A DNA stretch of 6,438 nucleotides from Pleomorphochaeta sp964545735 (GCA_964545735.1 CAZJGS010000139.1:1-6438), one strand, 5' to 3'; shown: positions 1 to 5,595, numbered from the stretch's first letter. The notes: a model not told the origin generated them from the sequence alone. Numbers and translations: made by a program.

Positions 1-98
1 TGCTTTATTGAAGGTCCTATATAAAAGCCATCTTCAGCAAATATAGGAGTGGAGGTAAGAGCTAAAAGGATTGAAATTGTAAGTAGTATTTTTTTCAA
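1..98 (-). CDS. Partial exported protein (N-terminal signal peptide), possibly outer-membrane
   Basis: Only the first 32 codons are present; the gene runs off the left edge. The fragment starts with Lys2-Lys3, has a hydrophobic core at residues 4-14, and ends in the segment TSTPIFA with a type-I signal peptidase site after Ala21. The mature start, EDGFYIGPSIK, has the aromatic, glycine-containing look of the first strand of a small outer-membrane beta-barrel, but that is inference from very few residues. The start is TTG (98-96), with GAGAGG at 114-109 and a 10-nt spacer. An in-frame stop at 128-126 limits any upstream extension, and no in-frame ATG lies between. It is transcribed in the same direction as the ROK gene but is separated from it by 331 nt and has its own candidate promoter. 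A periplasmic or secreted protein is an equal alternative. Coding is fairly sure; the function is unknown. Confidence 0.72.
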   Translation of the reverse strand, partial: MKKILLTISILLALTSTPIFAEDGFYIGPSIK

Positions 99-142
99 AC
101 TAAGAGTACCTCTCTCATTAATATATTATTTTATTTAATAAA

Positions 143-156
143 TAATATGCATATTA
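143..156. repeat. 14-bp perfect palindrome in candidate promoter
   Basis: TAATATGC-ATATTA is perfectly self-complementary over 14 bp and overlaps the candidate -10 box of the leftward promoter. A dimeric regulator could bind here. Short AT-rich palindromes also occur by chance in DNA of this composition, so function is not established. Confidence 0.3.
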
Positions 157-179
157 ATGTTCAGTGTAGCCAAAGTCAA
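151..179 (-). promoter_or_regulatory. Candidate promoter of the exported-protein gene
   Basis: Read on the minus strand, TTGACT at 179-174 (5 of 6 to the sigma70 -35 consensus) is followed after 17 nt by TAATAT at 156-151 (4 of 6 to the -10 consensus). Transcription would start near 144 and give a leader of about 45 nt that includes the GAGAGG ribosome binding site. The spacing is ideal but the -10 box is only moderate. Confidence 0.45.
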
Positions 180-290
180 GAAAATGTATTTTCTACTCTT
201 AGGTTTATCCTTCGTACTGGGGTTATGTGTTTATTTGTAAATTTTTAGAAATATTAGTAATAACTATTAGTGAAAAGATTATAAAGCAAC

Positions 291-380
291 TATAGCAAAG
301 GAGTAAAAGGTTTGGTGAACTTGCTATAATATTTAACGCCTTACATATAGTTAAAGGTCCACCAAGGTACTCCTTGCATA
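291..380. repeat. Long imperfect inverted repeat with an alternative internal pairing
   Basis: The outer arms pair GCAA(A)GGAGTA (295-305) with TACTCCTTGC (368-377), with one bulged A. After an asymmetric internal loop, TTGGTG (312-317) pairs with CACCAA (360-365), and AC (319-320) with GT (357-358). A competing, perfect 8-bp pairing joins TATAGCAA (291-298) to TTGCTATA (321-328); it shares bases 295-298 with the outer arm, so the two folds exclude each other. No T-run follows on either strand, so this is not a standard terminator. It could be the 3' structure of the ROK transcript, a small RNA, or a decayed miniature element with terminal inverted repeats. Confidence 0.45.
322..330 (+). promoter_or_regulatory. 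Possible extended -10 promoter element, rightward
   Basis: TGCTATAAT is a perfect extended -10 (TGnTATAAT). No good -35 box lies 17 nt upstream. A start near 337 would give a rightward RNA running towards the 3' end of the ROK gene in antisense orientation. The element also forms one arm of the 8-bp inverted repeat described for 291-328, so it may be a coincidence of that structure. Confidence 0.22.
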
Positions 381-389
381 TAAATAATA

Positions 390-399
390 AAGTTGAGAT
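390..399 (+). promoter_or_regulatory. Isolated copy of the operator half-site
   Basis: AAGTTGAGAT is identical over 10 bp to 1741-1750 inside the proximal operator. The matching left half-site expected 5 bp before TGAGAT is absent (TAAATAAT at 381-388). It lies about 30 bp beyond the ROK stop codon. It could be a weak auxiliary site or chance. Confidence 0.18.
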
Positions 400-429
400 T
401 CTGCGGGGTATGATACTTTATGCAATTTT

Positions 430-1629
430 CTATTTCTCAATAATTAAATTAGAATGATACATGTTTTCAATAACATAAGAAGCAGCACCAATACAGGCTA
501 TGTTATTTATTTTAGAAATCTTAATTTCTTGGCAGCAATTGCTCCAAGAATATTCTGCAATACTCTTTTGCATATCCTCAATAAAGAATTTAGATGATTT
601 AGTTACTTTACCACCAATAATAATAATCTCAGGATTAAATAAATTAATTAATATACTGAGACCCTTTCCCAAAGATTTTCCAAATTCTTTAAATATTTCC
701 TTGGCTATATCATTTCCATCATTAGCTGCAGCAAAGATGTTTTCTCCCTTTATTTCTTCTATTGAATTATTTTCAGTATAATCTAATAGAGAAGAATCAG
801 GATTCTCTGTAACTATTCTTTGTCCTTCCATTCTTAGTGCTTTTCCTGAAGCAAATAATTCTAGGCAGTCTTTACTGCCACAAGTACAGGTTCTTCCAGT
901 TGTTTTAATTGGAATATGACCGAATTCTCCAGATGAATTATTAAAGCCCTTATATATCTTTCCATCAATAACTATACCAACACTTAAGCCTGAACCAATA
1001 AGAACTGATAGAAAGTTCTTTTTCCCTTTCCCATATCCAAATTGTTGTTCACCCAAAGCAAAACAATTGTTTGAATGCTCTAAGAAACATGGAACACGAA
1101 ATTCTTTTTCTAGTTCTTGTTTTATTGGTTTATTAATTAGGGCAGGTAAGTCTGGAAGTTTTGTAATCATACAATTTTCATTATTAAAAAATCCCGGTGT
1201 ACTAATTCCAATACCAGCTAGTAAATTTATCGATATGTTATTTTTAGTTATAATTATATTAATTAAATTTTTTAAAAAAGCAATTATTTCTTCTTCATTG
1301 TAATTAACACTTACTTCTATGTAATCTATTAAAATCCCTCTAGCATTCATTAAAATAATTCTTATTTCAGATCTACCAATACGCATCCCAATTACATAAT
1401 TAGTATTAGTATTGATATCGACATTAATAGGTTTTCTTCCAAAATCTGTTTTTTCAGCTCCAAGTTCAATAATAATCTCTTTTTCTAAAAAATCATTTAC
1501 GCATTTTGTGACAGTCCCCCAGCCAAGTTTGGTTGCTTTTTGTAGCTGAACTCGTGAAATAGGGCCATTATCTTTTATTTTATTTAATATAAATAATTGA
1601 TTTTTAAGTTTTATTGAATTGTTCTCCAA
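430..1629 (-). CDS. ROK-family transcriptional repressor (XylR/NagC-like)
   Basis: Cytoplasmic DNA-binding regulator of 399 aa, the usual length for ROK repressors. Residues 8-60 form a MarR-like winged helix-turn-helix (ISRVQLQKATKLGWGTVTKCV), followed by a ROK sugar-kinase fold from about residue 78. The ROK signature is clear: GEFGHI at 234-239 and the zinc motif C248-T-C250-G-S-K-D-C255-L-E257 with H238; the canonical second glycine of CxCGxxGC is Asp254 here. The N-terminal phosphate loop (DxGxT in kinases) is degenerate. The catalytic Asp of the ENDAN motif aligns to Ser186 in EHSNNC, so phosphotransfer is unlikely and sugar sensing is expected. The start is TTG (1629-1627), with AAGAAGG ending at 1635 and a 5-nt gap; no better ATG is nearby. 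It is divergent from the sugar operon and very likely controls it through the 21-bp palindromes. The inducer is probably the operon's sugar or its phosphate (inference). The stop is TAG. Confidence 0.93.
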   Translation of the reverse strand: MENNSIKLKNQLFILNKIKDNGPISRVQLQKATKLGWGTVTKCVNDFLEKEIIIELGAEKTDFGRKPINVDINTNTNYVIGMRIGRSEIRIILMNARGILIDYIEVSVNYNEEEIIAFLKNLINIIITKNNISINLLAGIGISTPGFFNNENCMITKLPDLPALINKPIKQELEKEFRVPCFLEHSNNCFALGEQQFGYGKGKKNFLSVLIGSGLSVGIVIDGKIYKGFNNSSGEFGHIPIKTTGRTCTCGSKDCLELFASGKALRMEGQRIVTENPDSSLLDYTENNSIEEIKGENIFAAANDGNDIAKEIFKEFGKSLGKGLSILINLFNPEIIIIGGKVTKSSKFFIEDMQKSIAEYSWSNCCQEIKISKINNIACIGAASYVIENMYHSNLIIEK

Positions 1630-1689
1630 AATAGCCTTCTTTGTTAGTAAAAATTAGTAATAGTTTTTTATATTTTATGCTAAAAATAT

Positions 1690-1718
1690 AATCTAATAAA
1701 TTGTTGACAGATTATCAA
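1690..1718 (-). promoter_or_regulatory. Candidate promoter of the ROK repressor gene
   Basis: On the minus strand TTGATA (1718-1713) is followed after 17 nt by TAGATT (1695-1690), a 4-of-6 match to the -10 consensus. It overlaps the rightward operon promoter at 1704-1718, so the two polymerases would compete. The region is very AT-rich and other -10 choices exist nearer the gene. Confidence 0.32.
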
Positions 1719-1732
1719 CGCTATAATATACT
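1704..1732 (+). promoter_or_regulatory. Promoter of the sugar operon
   Basis: TTGACA (1704-1709, perfect -35) is separated by 17 nt from TATACT (1727-1732, 5 of 6 to the -10 consensus). Transcription should start near 1739-1740, giving a leader of about 230 nt before the isomerase gene. The proximal palindromic operator begins at the last base of the -10 box and covers the start point, which is the classical arrangement for repression. Confidence 0.75.
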
Positions 1733-1752
1733 AATCTCAGAAGTTGAGATAA
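1732..1752. promoter_or_regulatory. Proximal operator O1 (ROK repressor, predicted)
   Basis: The imperfect palindrome TAATCTCA-N5-TGAGATAA has 7 of 8 half-site positions complementary. It spans the end of the -10 box to about +13, so binding would block polymerase. It shares its right half, AGTTGAGATAA, exactly with O2 at 1818-1828. Assignment to the adjacent ROK protein rests on divergent gene position, not on a match to a known operator. Confidence 0.65.
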
Positions 1753-1807
1753 GTCAAGTATTATTTAATTTTATAGATTAAAAAGAGTGGAATATTTTTT
1801 TATCTCT

Positions 1808-1828
1808 TTATCACAATAGTTGAGATAA
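1808..1828. promoter_or_regulatory. Distal operator O2 (ROK repressor, predicted)
   Basis: TTATCACA-N5-TGAGATAA has the same 8-5-8 layout as O1, also with 7 of 8 complementary positions. The 11-bp sequence AGTTGAGATAA is shared exactly with O1, 76 bp away. It lies at about +70 in the transcribed leader and could act as a roadblock or as the second anchor of a repression loop. A wider pairing, TTTATCTC (1799-1806) with GAGATAAA (1822-1829), overlaps it. Confidence 0.6.
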
Positions 1829-1834
1829 AGTGTT

Positions 1835-1876
1835 TTAAAGGAAACTTAATATAATTTTTTTTATAGTTCCCTTGAA
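1835..1876 (+). other. Imperfect leader hairpin
   Basis: TTAAAGGAAACT (1835-1846) can pair with AGTTCCCTTGAA (1865-1876) at 10 of 12 positions around an 18-nt AT-rich loop. The hairpin is weak in G+C and is followed by GAATTTTTAATTT rather than a clean T-run. An attenuator is therefore only a possibility; it may simply be an mRNA fold. Confidence 0.25.
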
Positions 1877-1968
1877 GAATTTTTAATTTATTGAAACATG
1901 TAGTGCCAAATTATTATTTATTATATTTGAATTTCTTTTAGCAGGTGGTTTTTTAAAGGAGCTGTGAA

Positions 1969-3384
1969 ATGATGGAAAAGATTGGTTTGGGCTTAGTAAT
2001 AGGTCATAGAATGGGGGCGTTCCCTGATAAGCATCCTATTGAAGCTAGAAAATTATTAATTAAACAATTAGAAAAACTACCCATTAATCTATTTATATTG
2101 CCACAAGAGGATAGTCCTCTTGGTGCTGTTGCATCTCTAAATGATGCAAAGAAATATGCTGATTATTTTTCTAAAAATCGTAATTCAATTCAAGGTGTTA
2201 TTTTAAGTCTAGCTGATTTTGGTGATGAAGGATCTCTCTCAAGTATATTAAATCTAGCTGATTTAAATGTTCCTGTATTTGTTCATGCTTTTGCTGATGA
2301 TCCAAGTGCAATGAGTATTGCAGAGCGAAAAGATGCCTTTTGTGGTAAATTTTCTCTTTGTAATAACCTTATGCAAAATGGAGTGAAATTCACACTAGGA
2401 GAGAATCATGTAGAATCTCCTGATTCAAAAGAATTTCTTTTAGATATTCAAAACTTTATAGCTACCTGTAGAGTGGTTCATGGATTAAAGCATGCTCGCA
2501 TTGGTTGTATTGGTGCAAGAACTCCTAATTTTAAGACAATGCGATTTAATGAAAAGTTATTACAAAGAAATGGTATAACCGTTGAAACTTGTGATCTTTC
2601 TTCAATAATAAAGAGTGCTGATTCTGTAGTAAAAACTGATACTTTATATAAAATAAAAAATGATTTATTTAGAGATAAATTCTTTAAAGATAGTAGTGTA
2701 CCAGAGACTTCAATTGATAAAATTGTAAGATTTTCTATAGCAATTGAAGCTTGGGTTAAAGAGAATTCAATAACAACTTTTGCAATTCAGTGTTGGCCGT
2801 CCTTACAAGATGCTATGGGTATCTATCCTTGCACTATAATGAGTGCTTTGAGTGACGAGGGAATACCTGCTGCTTGTGAAACAGACGTGATGGGAGCTCT
2901 TTCTATGCTTGCTTTACAATTAGCTTCTACAAACTCTTCTGCTCTTTTTGATCTAAATAATAACGGATCTGATAAAAATGAAATGGTTCTTTTCCATTGT
3001 AGTAATTCTCCCAAGTCGATGATGCAAAGTTGCAAGGCAACTTGCAATGCAATGGATTGTAAAGGGGACAGGCTTGATTCGTCCTATTCAACATTGGAAG
3101 GTAAATTAAAGACTGGAGAAATAACAATGCTTAGAGTCTCGGACTCTCTGGGTGATAAACTACACGCTTACTGTACAACTGCTGATATTACTGACAAGTC
3201 TTTATCAACCTTTGGGACCTATGGTGTTATTAAAGTTGATAGATTACAAGAATTGTTAAATTATGGATGTAGTAATGGCTTTGAACATCATATAGCAATT
3301 AACTATGGTGATAGTAAAAAAATATTAGATGAAGCCTTTAATAAATATTTAAAATGGGATTTATATGTTCATGGAAAAAAGTAA
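1969..3384 (+). CDS. L-fucose/L-arabinose isomerase family protein (aldose-ketose isomerase)
   Basis: Cytoplasmic, metal-dependent sugar isomerase of 471 aa, shorter than FucI (about 590) and in the range of the shorter fucose isomerase-like group. An N-terminal Rossmann-like half is followed by a region with RIGCIGARTPNF (177-188) and the family's C-terminal motifs: CWPSLQDAMGIYPC (275-288), GIPAACETDVMGA (298-310, Glu304 and Asp306 as candidate metal or catalytic residues), LFHCSN (341-346, His343) and GFEHHIA (438-444). These features support a true isomerase, converting a free aldose to its 2-ketose, but not its substrate. Fucose, arabinose, altrose, allose or galactose-type sugars and sulfo-sugars are all handled by relatives. 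The first of two ATGs is chosen because AAAGGAG (1955-1961) sits 7 nt before it. It is the first gene of the operon and is followed 13 nt later by the kinase. Confidence 0.88.
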   Translation: MMEKIGLGLVIGHRMGAFPDKHPIEARKLLIKQLEKLPINLFILPQEDSPLGAVASLNDAKKYADYFSKNRNSIQGVILSLADFGDEGSLSSILNLADLNVPVFVHAFADDPSAMSIAERKDAFCGKFSLCNNLMQNGVKFTLGENHVESPDSKEFLLDIQNFIATCRVVHGLKHARIGCIGARTPNFKTMRFNEKLLQRNGITVETCDLSSIIKSADSVVKTDTLYKIKNDLFRDKFFKDSSVPETSIDKIVRFSIAIEAWVKENSITTFAIQCWPSLQDAMGIYPCTIMSALSDEGIPAACETDVMGALSMLALQLASTNSSALFDLNNNGSDKNEMVLFHCSNSPKSMMQSCKATCNAMDCKGDRLDSSYSTLEGKLKTGEITMLRVSDSLGDKLHAYCTTADITDKSLSTFGTYGVIKVDRLQELLNYGCSNGFEHHIAINYGDSKKILDEAFNKYLKWDLYVHGKK

Positions 3385-3397
3385 AGAGAAGAAAATA

Positions 3398-4351
3398 ATG
3401 GATGTAATTTGCATAGGTGAAATGGTAATTGATTTTATGCCAGTTGATGTTGATTGCTTTAGAAAAAGAGCAGGTGGTGCTCCCTCTAATGTTGCAATTG
3501 CTCTTGCTAAAAACGGGATACAATCAGGTTTTTATGGAACCGTTGGAAATGATGGTTTTGGTGATTATTTATTTTCAATTTTAAAAAAAAATAATGTTCA
3601 AATACTATGTAAAAAGAGAATCGATAGTGCAATTACAACTATGACTTTTGTAACTCTAGATGATGAGGGCAATAGAAGTTTTGTATTTGCTAGAAAACCA
3701 GGAGCTGATTGTTTTCTGAGTAAAAAAATGATAGATCCTCTTTTACTAGGGGACTGCAAGATTGTTCACGCCGGTTCTTGTTCTTTATCTGTAGCTCCAG
3801 CATCAAAAGCAACAGAATATGCAATGAAGATAGCAAAAGAAAAAAAGAAAATAGTTAGTTTTGATGTGAATTATAGAGAACTGCTTTGGGATAAAGATAG
3901 AGAAAAAGCTCGTAAAAAGGTTCAAAACTTGTATCCATTAATTGATCTTCTAAAAATCTCTGATGAAGAGAAAGATTTTATTGAAGGAAAAAGAGAAGAA
4001 GAAGTATTTGAATTTCAAAAAACGAATAACATTTCTCTTATTGTTGAAACTCTAGGTAAACATGGTGCTGTTTGTTATTGGAATAATACACTTTTACAAG
4101 AACCTGAGTTTCCTTCAAACCGTGTTGATACTACAGGGGCTGGAGATGCCTTTTGGGGGACCTTTCTTTCTACTCTAATTAATGAAGGTGTGGAAGAAAC
4201 TCAAGATATAACAGAAATAATAATTAAAAAGGCTCTAAAGAGGGGAAATGTTGCAGGTGCAATATGTATTCAACAAAAGGGCGCCGTAGAATCTCTTCCA
4301 ACGGGGAGCGAAATTGATAAGCTAATACAGGAGAGTCAAAGTGAGCAGTAA
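3398..4351 (+). CDS. PfkB-family carbohydrate kinase (fructokinase-like)
   Basis: ATP-dependent ribokinase-fold sugar kinase of 317 aa, expected to phosphorylate the ketose made by the upstream isomerase, most likely at the 6-position. It opens with DVICIGEMVIDFMPV, typical of fructokinases. It carries PfkB signature 1 (GGAPSNVAIALAKNG, 26-40), the substrate-side motif KPGAD (100-104), FDVNYR..LW (155-164), LLKISDEE (184-191) and signature 2 (DTTGAGDAFWG, 244-254), with Asp250 as catalytic base and GAGD as the anion hole. The ATG at 3398 is preferred because it fits the family's N-terminus and has GAGAAG 6 nt upstream. In-frame ATGs at 3365 and 3371 would add 11 or 9 residues and overlap the isomerase gene. 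The 3' end overlaps the next gene by 11 nt. The sugar specificity is inferred from context only. Confidence 0.92.
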   Translation: MDVICIGEMVIDFMPVDVDCFRKRAGGAPSNVAIALAKNGIQSGFYGTVGNDGFGDYLFSILKKNNVQILCKKRIDSAITTMTFVTLDDEGNRSFVFARKPGADCFLSKKMIDPLLLGDCKIVHAGSCSLSVAPASKATEYAMKIAKEKKKIVSFDVNYRELLWDKDREKARKKVQNLYPLIDLLKISDEEKDFIEGKREEEVFEFQKTNNISLIVETLGKHGAVCYWNNTLLQEPEFPSNRVDTTGAGDAFWGTFLSTLINEGVEETQDITEIIIKKALKRGNVAGAICIQQKGAVESLPTGSEIDKLIQESQSEQ

Positions 4352-5012
4352 AGTAATATTATCACCATCACTAATTTGTTTGGATATGTGTAACCTTGAG
4401 AATCAAGTACATCAAATAGAAGAAGCTGGTTTGGATTATATTCATGTAGATATTCTTGATGGATATTTTAGTCCATGTATGCCTTTAGGACTGGAAACAG
4501 TTAGACAGTTAAGAGCTAAAACTTCCCTAAAATTTGATGCACATGTAATGGCAGAAAATAATGAGTTCTTTGTTAAAAGTTTGCTCGATATTGGTGTAGA
4601 CCAAGTTATCTTTCATGCTGAAAGTGAACCACACATTAATCGTATGCTTAAATTAATAAAAAGCTATGGAGCTAAAGCTGGGGTTGCTCTAAAACCATCA
4701 ACATCACTTTCTGTTTTGGACTATGTCCTAGAAGACTGTGATACAGTTTTATTAATGCAAATAAATCCAGGATTTGCTAATTTAAAGGGAGAAGCAATAA
4801 TCCCCTATTCAAGACGTAAGATTATAGAATTAAAAGATTTAATAACAAGTCGAGATTTACCTACTAAAATTGAAATTGATGGTAGAGTATCTCCCCAGGT
4901 TATACAAGAATTACAAGGAAAATATGCTGATATGTTTGTTATTGGTAGTACTTGTATGGACAGTGATGATTTAAAGGGCAGCCTTGAAAAGATTAATAAG
5001 ATACTTATATAA
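4341..5012 (+). CDS. Ribulose-phosphate / allulose-6-phosphate 3-epimerase family protein
   Basis: TIM-barrel metal-dependent epimerase of 223 aa, the normal family length. It inverts the carbon next to the ketone of a ketose phosphate. The metal and acid-base residues are all present: SPSL (8-11), His35 and Asp37 in IHVDILDG, His68 in DAHVM, and Asp180 in EIDGR. GVALKPST (114-121) and MQINPGF (139-145) bind the phosphate end and loop. The opening SPSLICLDM resembles E. coli AlsE (SPSLMCMDL) more than housekeeping Rpe, so an allulose-6-phosphate-type substrate is favoured. The usual EVDGG is EIDGR, with Arg182 replacing a glycine near the active site. The start is GTG, with AGGAG (4329-4333) 7 nt upstream; it overlaps the kinase stop by 11 nt, implying translational coupling. 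A second pentose-phosphate Rpe is the main alternative. Confidence 0.9.
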   Translation: MSSKVILSPSLICLDMCNLENQVHQIEEAGLDYIHVDILDGYFSPCMPLGLETVRQLRAKTSLKFDAHVMAENNEFFVKSLLDIGVDQVIFHAESEPHINRMLKLIKSYGAKAGVALKPSTSLSVLDYVLEDCDTVLLMQINPGFANLKGEAIIPYSRRKIIELKDLITSRDLPTKIEIDGRVSPQVIQELQGKYADMFVIGSTCMDSDDLKGSLEKINKILI

Positions 5013-5026
5013 AAGGGAAATTTAAT

Positions 5027-5590
5027 ATGATTGATGATTATAAAGATAATAAAGAAATGGTACTTGGGGAATTAAATGATGCTTTGAATCATATAAAGAG
5101 TGAAGATGTAGATAAATTAATAGATTATTTATTAAAAGCCGATAAAATCTTTTTGATTGGTGTTGGAAGAGTATTAATATCACTTAATGCAATTGCAAAA
5201 CGTTGGGCTCATCTAGGCATAGATGTTCACCTTGTTGGTGAAATTACTGAACCTGCTATTACTAAAAATGATTTATTAATAGTTGGATCTGGAAGTGGTT
5301 CTTCTCTTATCCCAGTAGCAATTGCAAAAAAGGCTAAAGATGTAGGTGCAACAGTTATTCATATTGGATCAAACTCTAAAGGTACTATGAGTAATTATGC
5401 TGACTTCATGCTAAGAATACCAGTTCAAACAAAATTATATTTTGAAGATGAAATTAAATCAGAACAACCTATGACTTCATTGTTTGAGCAATCTCTTTTT
5501 GTTTTAGGTGATATTGTTTCTGTAATGATAATTAAGAGACAAAATTTAGATTTGAAAAATTTATGGCAACATCATGCCAATTTAGAATAA
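5027..5590 (+). CDS. hxlB: 6-phospho-3-hexuloisomerase-like SIS-domain protein
   Basis: Cytoplasmic sugar isomerase-fold protein of 187 aa, the exact size class of 6-phospho-3-hexuloisomerase (PHI, HxlB). PHI interconverts 3-hexulose 6-phosphate and fructose 6-phosphate through a 2,3-enediol. Family features in order: FLIGVGRV (42-49), AKRWAHLGIDVHLVGE (57-72, compare the PHI pattern A.RL.HLG..VY.VGE), LLIVGSGSGSS (83-93, phosphate-binding loop) and PMTSLFEQ (148-155), where Glu154 matches the catalytic Glu in the PHI motif GTMFE. The usual GRSG is GRVL, so the Ser after the Arg is missing. AGGGA (5014-5018) lies 8 nt before the ATG; the gene follows the epimerase by 14 nt. No hexulose-phosphate synthase partner is present, so a role in formaldehyde fixation is unlikely here. 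Another SIS-type sugar-phosphate isomerase is the alternative; the symbol denotes the family. Confidence 0.82.
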   Translation: MIDDYKDNKEMVLGELNDALNHIKSEDVDKLIDYLLKADKIFLIGVGRVLISLNAIAKRWAHLGIDVHLVGEITEPAITKNDLLIVGSGSGSSLIPVAIAKKAKDVGATVIHIGSNSKGTMSNYADFMLRIPVQTKLYFEDEIKSEQPMTSLFEQSLFVLGDIVSVMIIKRQNLDLKNLWQHHANLE

Positions 5591-5595
5591 TAAAT

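Larger units (their letters stand above)
99..429. other. Gene-poor interval between the ROK gene and the exported-protein gene
   Basis: No convincing reading frame lies in these 331 bases. They hold, from left to right: the ribosome binding site and candidate promoter of the exported-protein gene, a 14-bp palindrome, an AT-rich stretch at about 180-290 with nothing recognisable, an imperfect inverted repeat at 291-380, and a 10-bp copy of the operator half-site at 390-399. No canonical rho-independent terminator (GC-rich hairpin plus T-run) follows the ROK stop codon on the minus strand. Confidence 0.6.
1739..1968 (+). other. Long 5' untranslated leader of the operon
   Basis: About 230 nt lie between the predicted start of transcription and the isomerase ATG. 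The leader is strongly AT-rich and contains operator O2, an imperfect hairpin at 1835-1876, and the ribosome binding site AAAGGAG at 1955-1961. No riboswitch class was recognised and no convincing leader peptide was found; the only ATG checked (1898-1900) is followed at once by TAG. Confidence 0.5.

Noticed and set aside
291..380. Rho-independent terminator of the ROK gene
   Set aside because: The inverted repeat has a long loop and internal mismatches, and no T-run follows it on the minus strand.
500..1303. Plus-strand open frames at 500-781 and 1067-1303
   Set aside because: They lie opposite the ROK gene, have low-complexity hydrophobic translations, and lack ribosome binding sites and family motifs.
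1704..1727. TTGACA followed by a perfect TATAAT at 1722-1727
   Set aside because: The spacer is only 12 nt, too short for sigma70. TATACT at 1727-1732 gives the ideal 17 nt and is used instead.
2823..3523. Minus-strand open frames at 2823-3047, 2927-3127 and 3338-3523
   Set aside because: They overlap the well-supported isomerase and kinase genes on the opposite strand and show no recognisable protein features.
1969..5012. Sulfoquinovose degradation operon (sulfo-transaldolase type uses a fucose isomerase-like enzyme)
   Set aside because: No transaldolase, transketolase, sulfolactaldehyde enzyme or sulfonate exporter is present, and the kinase and epimerase have no place in that route.
4341..5590. 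Ribulose monophosphate (formaldehyde) pathway pair
   Set aside because: The TIM-barrel partner has Rpe/AlsE metal motifs (His35, Asp37, His68, Asp180), not those of the OMP-decarboxylase-type hexulose-6-phosphate synthase, so the synthase half is missing.
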